5,302 bases of DNA from CAYSPU01 sp964432995 (lineage in GTDB: Bacteria > Verrucomicrobiota > Verrucomicrobiia > Limisphaerales > JAHDYP01), in contig CAYSPU010000335.1 in the NCBI GenBank assembly GCA_964432995.1, positions 1 through 5,302 of the forward strand, read 5' to 3'. Below the pieces are notes generated by a model. That model saw only the letters and a list, made by a program, of their open reading frames with translations. It was not told where the DNA came from and did no database searches. The translations under genes were made by a program, and so were the position numbers. Below, piece after piece: positions 1 to 4,281 of the stretch (position 1 is its first letter; each line of letters starts with the position of its first letter).

Positions 1-2
1 GA

Positions 3-37
3 CCGAGGGACCAGCCTCCGCCAAGGCTACGGCTCGG
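3..37. repeat. Nested inverted repeat downstream of the prepilin peptidase
   Basis: CCGAG at 3-7 pairs with CTCGG at 33-37, and inside it AGCCT at 13-17 pairs with AGGCT at 24-28 around a 6-base loop. It starts about 40 bases past the stop of the minus-strand operon, so it could be that operon's terminator, but any T-run would lie outside the window. The minus-strand wording (AGCCTTGGCGGAGGCTGG) looks like the short GC-rich repeats scattered between genes in some Verrucomicrobia, from memory and unverified. No gene is seen in 1-75. Confidence 0.4.
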
Positions 38-75
38 CAGGCCGGTCGCGCTCCGGACCGCCCGACGTCCTCCGC

Positions 76-1179
76 TCACCGGAATCCCCACCACCACAGA
101 ATCTGCGGCCCCCAAAACACCCACACCACCGCCGCCAGCGCAATATACGGCCCATACGGCAGGCGACTTGACCATTCCCGTTTCCCCAAGGCGATCAGGC
201 CCAGACCCACGACCGCGCCCACCATCGCGCTCACCATCAGCGAGAACAACACCGCCTGCCATCCAAGGAACGCCCCGATCGCCCCCATGAACTTCACATC
301 CCCCAACCCCATCGCCTCCCGCGGCAGCACCAGCCGATCGGTCAGCACCTCCAGGAACTCCACCTCCTCCGGCCGAAATCGATCCTTCCCCACCTGCAAC
401 CGGCTGGGCGACAACCGCACCGGCACATCCACGTAACACCGGTCCACCATCTCCACCCGCTTCGCCTGCGCCTGGATCGCGTCCGATTTCCGATAGAACA
501 CCTCCTCGTACGGCATCTCCCCCGACGGCAGCAACACCGCCGTCTCCGTGAACCGCACCATCGTCGGCGATCCGAAGTCCATCCGCTGTCGCCCGTACAG
601 CAGCTTCCCCATCCGCACAATCCCATACACCACGCCCGCCCCCACGCCCATCCCCAGCAGGCTCTGCTCCAAAGCGACGGCCGTCGATTGCACCCCTTGC
701 ACCGATGGCACCAGGAAGGAACAGAGGAACCCCGCCACCATCCCGCCCAGCGTGATCTCGTCCGGAATGATCAGATGCTCGAAATCAATGAACGTCGCCA
801 CCAGCAAACCCGCCATCACCAAACACCGCACCAAAGCCAGACCCGCCGACCTTTCCCCCGCCGACAGCCAGCACCCCAGGAACAACAGCGCCGTCAGCAG
901 TTCCACCAGGAAATACCGCACCGATATCCCCGCCCCGCAGTTCCGACAACGCCCCCGCAGATACACCCACGTCACCAACGGCAGGTTCAGATACCAGGGA
1001 ATTGAATACCCGCAGTGCGGACAGTGCGACGGCGGCGACACCACGCTTTCCCCGCGCGGCATCCGGTAGATGCACACGTTGAGGAAACTGCCCACCATGC
1101 TCCCCAACACGAAGAACACCGCCGACCAAAAGTGAAACGGCACCATCTTCCACGCCTGCAAATCCCATGGCCCCGTCAT
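76..1179 (-). CDS. Type IV prepilin peptidase / leader methyltransferase (A24 family, PilD/GspO-type) with a long central insert
   Basis: Polytopic inner-membrane aspartic protease, 367 aa, expected to cut the leader of type IV pilin-like and type II secretion pseudopilin precursors and to N-methylate the new N terminus. An N-terminal membrane segment (about 15-33) carries GSFLNVCIYRMPRG. A zinc-type cysteine set follows (C53/C56 and C78/C81), then SVRYFLVE. The first catalytic Asp is D132 in FIDFEHLIIPD; the second is D294 in GLGDVKFMGAIGAFLGW. The C terminus has the usual PYGPYIALAA and a last hydrophobic segment. In Pseudomonas PilD the two Asp lie 64 residues apart (149/213). Here they are 162 apart, so about 98 extra, mostly hydrophilic residues (about 195-289) sit in a loop. 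The ATG at 1179 is chosen because it overlaps the aroE stop as ATGA and has a strong ribosome site; the frame stays open upstream to 1314 but that part is aroE's shadow. Family is certain; whether it serves pili or secretion cannot be told, as no pilin gene is in view. Confidence 0.93.
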   Translation of the reverse strand: MTGPWDLQAWKMVPFHFWSAVFFVLGSMVGSFLNVCIYRMPRGESVVSPPSHCPHCGYSIPWYLNLPLVTWVYLRGRCRNCGAGISVRYFLVELLTALLFLGCWLSAGERSAGLALVRCLVMAGLLVATFIDFEHLIIPDEITLGGMVAGFLCSFLVPSVQGVQSTAVALEQSLLGMGVGAGVVYGIVRMGKLLYGRQRMDFGSPTMVRFTETAVLLPSGEMPYEEVFYRKSDAIQAQAKRVEMVDRCYVDVPVRLSPSRLQVGKDRFRPEEVEFLEVLTDRLVLPREAMGLGDVKFMGAIGAFLGWQAVLFSLMVSAMVGAVVGLGLIALGKREWSSRLPYGPYIALAAVVWVFWGPQILWWWGFR

Positions 1180-2111
1180 TCCCCTGCCCTCCCGTAAACG
1201 TCCTCCTCCAGCGCCCGCCGCATCTCCGCGACCGGAGCCGCCCGTCCCGTCCACAACTCCAGCGCCCGCGCCCCCTGATACAGCAACATCCCCAAACCGT
1301 TCGCGGCTCGACATCCCGCCGCCCGTGCCGCCGCCAGAAACGGCGTCTCCGCCGGCCGATAGATCATGTCGTACACCGCCCGCGCCCGCGAGAACGCCAG
1401 CCGTGCCGAGTCGAACGGCAGCCCGTCTTCCGACCGCAGCCCCAGCGACGTCGCCTGCACCACCAGGTCCACTTCCCCGTCCGGATACCCGACCGCCACC
1501 ACGGCTCCGGCCGTCGTTGCCCGGATCTCCGCAGCCAGATCTTCCGCCTTCGATTGCGTCCGATTCACCAGGAACAGCGCGCGCGCGCCATCCCGCGCCA
1601 ACCGCAATGCCGCCACCCGTCCCGCACCCCCCGCCCCCAGCACCAGCACCCGCGCCCCCCGAGCCTCAAAACCCAGATCCTCCCGCAACGATCGCGCGAT
1701 CCCCTCCGCATCCGTGTTGAATCCCTGCGATCGCATCCGCCCCACCGCCGCTCCGTCCGGCACCTGCCCGAGCGGCCGCCAACTGCCATCCGCCAGTTGC
1801 CCCTCGAAGCGCACCGTGTTCACCGCCCCCCACTGGCGCGCTTCGGCATCGACCACGTCCATCATCTCCAGCGCCAACTGTTTGTGTGGCACGGTCAGGT
1901 TCAATCCCAGGAATCCCATCGCCTTCGCCCCGTCGATCGCGGCTCGCAGATGCTCCGGCGGCACGTCAAAGGCCAAGTAACGCCAGCCCAACCCCAGCGC
2001 CGTCATCCCCGCATTCTGCATCGCCGGCGACGCCGAATGCCGAATCGGATGCCCATAGACCGCGCAATAGCGCGTGCGAGCGGATATTTCGGCTGGTCCA
2101 GAGCCGGCCAC
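1176..2111 (-). CDS. aroE: Shikimate dehydrogenase (NADP-dependent), AroE
   Basis: Cytoplasmic enzyme reducing 3-dehydroshikimate to shikimate with NADPH in the chorismate pathway; 311 aa from the chosen GTG. Substrate domain: YGHPIRHSASP with the shikimate-binding serines S26 and S28, catalytic lysine K77 in NLTVPHK, N98 in GAVNT, and D134 in FNTDAEG. NADP domain: glycine-rich GAGGAGR at 159-165 and NRT at 183-185, which marks NADP preference in AroE. The C terminus has NGLGMLLYQGA. A stretch of roughly 20 residues (about 104-128) is longer than in E. coli AroE. The motif usually read as NAT is QAT here (Q219). The frame stays open to a GTG at 2243, but those 44 extra codons lack homology to AroE N termini, have visibly lower GC at codon third positions, and run through a tandem repeat, so GTG 2111 is preferred. 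First gene of a two-gene operon; its TGA overlaps the next ATG. Confidence 0.93.
   Translation of the reverse strand: MAGSGPAEISARTRYCAVYGHPIRHSASPAMQNAGMTALGLGWRYLAFDVPPEHLRAAIDGAKAMGFLGLNLTVPHKQLALEMMDVVDAEARQWGAVNTVRFEGQLADGSWRPLGQVPDGAAVGRMRSQGFNTDAEGIARSLREDLGFEARGARVLVLGAGGAGRVAALRLARDGARALFLVNRTQSKAEDLAAEIRATTAGAVVAVGYPDGEVDLVVQATSLGLRSEDGLPFDSARLAFSRARAVYDMIYRPAETPFLAAARAAGCRAANGLGMLLYQGARALELWTGRAAPVAEMRRALEEDVYGRAGE
1187..1193 (-). promoter_or_regulatory. Ribosome binding site of the prepilin peptidase, inside the end of aroE
   Basis: On the minus strand GGGAGGG lies 7 nt before the ATG at 1179. It sits within the last codons of aroE. With the ATGA stop/start overlap it supports the short start and translational coupling rather than the long upstream extension. 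Confidence 0.7.
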
Positions 2112-2117
2112 GCGCTG

Positions 2118-2146
2118 GTTATAGGGGAACCGGCCCTTCTTGTTCC
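2118..2146 (-). promoter_or_regulatory. Candidate aroE promoter giving a leaderless transcript
   Basis: TATAAC occupies 2123-2118 on the minus strand, a 5 of 6 match to the sigma-70 -10 box. It is followed by six bases and then the GTG start at 2111, so the expected transcription start falls on or next to the GTG. The -35 region is weak: GGAACA at 2146-2141 with a 17-nt spacer matches 3 of 6. No Shine-Dalgarno sequence precedes the GTG, which fits a leaderless message. This is an inference from spacing alone. Confidence 0.35.
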
Positions 2147-2170
2147 ATGCAAATGTCACCCGCAGGGTCG

Positions 2171-2186
2171 GTGCGACGGTGCGACG
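2171..2186. repeat. Two tandem copies of an 8-bp unit (GTGCGACG)
   Basis: Positions 2171-2178 and 2179-2186 are identical GTGCGACG units in direct tandem, upstream of aroE in the divergent gap. They are too short to classify and could be chance in GC-rich DNA or an operator half-site pair. Confidence 0.45.
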
Positions 2187-2217
2187 GCAGGCCCATGCCT
2201 GTGTCGCTTCTGCCGCT

Positions 2218-2253
2218 ACCTTTGTTCGCACCTTTGTCGCCACCTTTGTCGAT
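2218..2253. repeat. Three phased 12-bp tandem repeats (ACCTTTGTCGCC-like) in the divergent promoter gap
   Basis: Units at 2218-2229 (ACCTTTGTTCGC), 2230-2241 (ACCTTTGTCGCC) and 2242-2253 (ACCTTTGTCGAT). All share ACCTTTGT in exact 12-bp register; only the last four bases drift. On the minus strand the core reads ACAAAGGT. They lie 107 bases and more upstream of the preferred aroE start and well upstream of the thioredoxin-like gene. They could be binding sites for a regulator shared by the divergent genes, or a minisatellite produced by slippage. Confidence 0.75.
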
Positions 2254-2589
2254 TATCGGCGGGTCTGGCGCCAAAGGCATCGACGTAGCCGCCGAGCAAG
2301 GCTCGCGGTTTGTTCCGGGTCGGACTTTGGACCGCGGATTGTGCGGATGGCGCGGACGGGATGGGAGGCGTGCACTTCCTGGGGGAACTGCCGCATGGTT
2401 CGGGGCTCTGTGGTATAGGGGCGGTCGAGAAGCGCGCTGGACGAGTTTTCGCACGTTCGATTTTTCGACCCGCCTAGGATGGCGCGCGAAAAATCGTTGC
2501 AGACTACGCCTGAAGGGTTTATGCAGCTCGTTCGTTTCCTGGCATGCGCTCTGCCCCGGCAACTGCACAGACGGCGTGCAGTCGAAGAT
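2254..2589. other. Remainder of the divergent intergenic gap, no convincing gene
   Basis: I see no gene here. Open frames cross it on both strands, but none has recognisable protein sequence. The plus-strand frame leading into the thioredoxin-like gene (ATG at 2479 or 2521) is open but shows relaxed third-position GC (about 21 of 37 codons, against about 25 of 31 just after 2590). There are GGTCGA at 2423-2428 and TCGACC at 2465-2470, an inverted pair 36 bases apart, and a short TCGA-TTTT-TCGA hairpin at 2457-2468. I could not find a well-spaced -35/-10 pair for the plus-strand operon. TATAGG at 2414-2419 is the nearest -10-like sequence and lacks a -35 partner. Confidence 0.5.
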
Positions 2590-2952
2590 ATGGACGTGAG
2601 GCCAGGCAAACCGCTGACGGTTGACGTCGGTGAGGCGGACTTCGAGTCGGAGGTGCTGAAGTCGAAGCCACCGGTTGTGGTGGCGTTTTGGGCGCCGTGG
2701 AGTCGCCCCTGCCATGTCCTCGAGTCGGCCTTGGACGAAGTGGCGACCGCGTGTGCGGGGCGCGCGAAGGTGGTCAAGGTGAACGCCGATGACAATCCCG
2801 ATCTGAGCATGTGGTATGAAATTCAATCGATTCCGACGTTGCTCTTCTTTGTTGAGGGGGGTGTCCGTTTCCGAGTTGTGGGGACAGTCAGCAAGGAAGC
2901 GGTTCTCGCCAGGCTCCAGTGCGTCCTTGCCGACTGCGGAAACGCGCCGTGA
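2590..2952 (+). CDS. Thioredoxin-fold protein lacking the first active-site cysteine (WSRPC)
   Basis: A single thioredoxin domain, 120 aa, probably cytoplasmic since no signal peptide or membrane segment is seen. The fold signature is clear: VVVAFWAPWSRPC at 29-41, KVNADDNPDL at 63-72, and the cis-proline loop QSIPTLLFF with P82. Compared with E. coli thioredoxin (buried D26, C32, C35) the positions read A32, S38 and C41. Both the nucleophilic cysteine and the acid that activates catalysis are gone, so ordinary disulfide reductase activity is unlikely. Possible roles are a monothiol or glutathione-linked function, a chaperone-like or binding role, or structural partnering. Extra cysteines are C55, C111 and C116. 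ATG 2590 is chosen because it gives normal thioredoxin length and codon bias becomes coding-like there. Upstream in-frame ATGs at 2521 and 2479 would add 23 or 37 residues without recognisable sequence. None of the three has a good ribosome site. It precedes the efflux genes by 87 bases on the same strand. Confidence 0.82.
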   Translation: MDVRPGKPLTVDVGEADFESEVLKSKPPVVVAFWAPWSRPCHVLESALDEVATACAGRAKVVKVNADDNPDLSMWYEIQSIPTLLFFVEGGVRFRVVGTVSKEAVLARLQCVLADCGNAP

Positions 2953-3039
2953 GATGGGGCCATTTCGGGACGACAACTCTTTGACCACGACCGCGGCCAT
3001 GTCCGCCTGCTTGAAAGGGCAACAACCTCAGGACCTCTG
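2953..3039 (+). other. Short gap between the thioredoxin-like gene and the efflux operon
   Basis: Eighty-seven bases. TTGACC at 2981-2986 is a 5 of 6 match to a -35 box but has no acceptable -10 box 16-18 bases later. No hairpin-plus-T-run terminator is visible, so read-through from the thioredoxin-like gene into the pump genes is possible. Confidence 0.4.
3029..3033 (+). promoter_or_regulatory. Ribosome binding site of the RND adaptor gene
   Basis: CAGGA ends 6 nt before the ATG at 3040, which supports that start. The signal-peptide character of the first 30 residues supports it independently. Confidence 0.6.
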
Positions 3040-4269
3040 ATGCAATTCACCGACCAGTCTCGCGACGTTCTGGCCTCTTGGAAAACCGTATCGGCCGCCC
3101 TGCTCTGCGGGTTGTCGCTGACGGCCTGTCAACCCGGAGCGCCGGGCCCCCAGGGCCCGGCGATGCAGCGCCCGGCGCCCGAGGTTGCGACCATCACCGT
3201 CGCCCGGCAGAAGGTGCTCTTGACGACGGATCTGCCGGGGCGGACGGCTCCCTTCCTCATTGCGGAGATCCGGCCGCAGGTCAACGGCCTGATCCAGAAA
3301 CGGCTGTTCACGGAAGGCTCCGAGGTCAAGGCGGGGCAGGCGCTCTACCAGATCGATCCCGCCCCGTTTCAGGCGGCGCTCGACAATGCCCGCGCGGCCC
3401 TGGCGCGGGCGGAGGCGAGCCTCCCGGCCATTCGCTCCCGGGTCGAGCGCTTCCGGCAGGCCCTCGCCGACAAGGCCGTCAGCCAGCAGGACTTCGACGA
3501 CGCGGACGCGGCGCTCAAGCAAGCCGAAGCGGACGCGCAGTACTGGAAAGCGACCATGGAGACCGCCCGCATCAACCTCGGCTACGCCCGGGTTGTTTCC
3601 CCGATCTCCGGAAGGATCGGCCGATCCACGGTGACGGATGGCGCCATCGTGACGGCGTATCAGCCCGTGCCGCTGGCGACAATCCAGCAACTGGACCCGA
3701 TTTACGTGGATATACCCCAATCCACCACCGAACTGATGCGTCTGCAGCGTCGCCTGAAGGACGGGAAGATCAGCCATGAAGGCGCCAATGTGAACGAGGT
3801 GGAGCTGATCCTGGGCGACGGCACCAAGTATCCGCACACGGGGACGCTGCAATTCCGCGACGTCTCCGAGGATCCGACCACCGCCTCGGTGATCCTGCGG
3901 ACGGTCTTTCCGAATCCGGACGGGGTGTTGCTGCCGGGGATGTTTGTGCGGGCACTGGTCAAGGAAGGGGTGAACGACCAGGCCATCCTGGTGCCGCAGC
4001 AGGCGGTGTCGCGCGATGCCAAGGGGAATCCCCTCGCCCTGATTGTGGACGGCGAGGGCAAGGTGGCGCCGCGGCCGTTGAGTGTCGAGCGGGCCATTGG
4101 CGATCAGTGGTTGGTTTCTTCGGGACTGGCGCCGGGCGACCGGGTGATTGTGGAGGGTCTGCAATCGGCGCGTCCGGGTGTGCCGGTGCGGGAGGTTCCC
4201 TTCGGCGGCAGTCCTAAACCGAATGCGCCCTCGGGGACTGCGGGCCAGCCGAACGCCGCCGCGCACTAA
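3040..4269 (+). CDS. RND efflux periplasmic adaptor (membrane fusion) lipoprotein, AcrA/MexA-type
   Basis: Periplasmic adaptor, 409 aa, that links an inner-membrane RND pump to an outer-membrane channel. The N terminus is a lipoprotein signal: hydrophobic stretch about 16-29 ending in the lipobox LTAC with lipidated C30. Then come a Pro/Gly-rich linker (31-48), the first half of the barrel-sandwich (lipoyl) domain with RPQVNGLI at 78-85 and EGSEVKAGQALYQIDP, and an alpha-hairpin coiled coil about 108-178. The second lipoyl half follows (VVSPISGRIGRS, 185-196), then the beta-barrel (FPNPDGVLLPGMFVRA, 290-305) and the membrane-proximal domain (GLAPGDRVIVEGLQ, 362-375). The tail (390-409) is low-complexity Pro/Ala/Gly, as in MexA and AcrA. 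The residue after the lipid cysteine is Gln, whereas inner-membrane retention in E. coli usually uses Asp. It is followed 12 bases later by its cognate transporter, so the two form an operon. Substrates cannot be inferred from the adaptor. Confidence 0.95.
   Translation: MQFTDQSRDVLASWKTVSAALLCGLSLTACQPGAPGPQGPAMQRPAPEVATITVARQKVLLTTDLPGRTAPFLIAEIRPQVNGLIQKRLFTEGSEVKAGQALYQIDPAPFQAALDNARAALARAEASLPAIRSRVERFRQALADKAVSQQDFDDADAALKQAEADAQYWKATMETARINLGYARVVSPISGRIGRSTVTDGAIVTAYQPVPLATIQQLDPIYVDIPQSTTELMRLQRRLKDGKISHEGANVNEVELILGDGTKYPHTGTLQFRDVSEDPTTASVILRTVFPNPDGVLLPGMFVRALVKEGVNDQAILVPQQAVSRDAKGNPLALIVDGEGKVAPRPLSVERAIGDQWLVSSGLAPGDRVIVEGLQSARPGVPVREVPFGGSPKPNAPSGTAGQPNAAAH
3140..3162 (+). repeat. 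Perfect 10-bp GC-only inverted repeat with a 3-nt loop inside the adaptor gene
   Basis: Positions 3140-3149 and 3153-3162 are exact reverse complements separated by CCA. The stem is entirely G:C, so the mRNA should fold very stably. It lies in the codons for the Gly/Pro/Ala linker just after the lipidated cysteine (residues about 34-41). There is no T-run after it, so it is not an intrinsic terminator. It may slow the ribosome at the point of membrane targeting, or be a by-product of Gly/Pro/Ala codons in GC-rich DNA. Confidence 0.7.
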
Positions 4270-4274
4270 GGGAG
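4270..4274 (+). promoter_or_regulatory. Ribosome binding site of the RND transporter gene
   Basis: GGGAG begins directly after the adaptor's TAA stop and ends 7 nt before the ATG at 4282. The 12-base gap and own site indicate co-transcription with independent initiation. Confidence 0.7.
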
Positions 4275-4281
4275 ACGCGCC

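Noticed and set aside
1180..1314. N-terminal extension of the prepilin peptidase to an ATG at 1314
   Set aside because: The 45 extra codons are Gly/Ala/Arg-rich, lie entirely inside aroE in another frame, and bear no resemblance to the family N terminus. The ATG at 1179 has the ribosome site and the ATGA overlap.
2119..2148. Nine-codon upstream ORF (MEQEGPVPL) ending 7 bases before the aroE GTG
   Set aside because: It has no ribosome site and no attenuator-like codon run, and it would not be in the transcript if the TATAAC box is the promoter. Most likely chance.
2112..2243. N-terminal extension of AroE to a GTG at 2243
   Set aside because: The extension encodes the 12-bp repeat as TKV-type residues, has weaker codon bias, and adds 44 residues not found in AroE.
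1167..2288. A 373-codon plus-strand frame opposite aroE
   Set aside because: It is a Pro/Arg/His-rich shadow of aroE with no ribosome site or domain.
2479..2589. Longer N terminus for the thioredoxin-like protein (ATG 2479 or 2521), possibly a signal peptide
   Set aside because: The segment MQLVRFLACALPRQLHRRR is only briefly hydrophobic with basic residues after it and no cleavage site. Third-position GC is low until 2590. It cannot be fully excluded.
2981..2986. TTGACC as a -35 box for a separate efflux promoter
   Set aside because: No -10-like hexamer occurs 16-18 bases downstream, so it is only a partial match.
2119..3000. Long minus-strand open frame opposite the thioredoxin-like gene
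   Set aside because: It is antisense to a gene with a clear thioredoxin fold, and its translation is rich in Arg/Pro/His with no recognisable motif, as expected for a shadow frame in GC-rich DNA.
3028..4266. A 412-codon minus-strand frame opposite the RND adaptor
   Set aside because: It covers almost exactly the adaptor gene and is Arg/His/Gly-rich low-complexity sequence. The plus strand encodes an unmistakable AcrA-type protein with a ribosome site.
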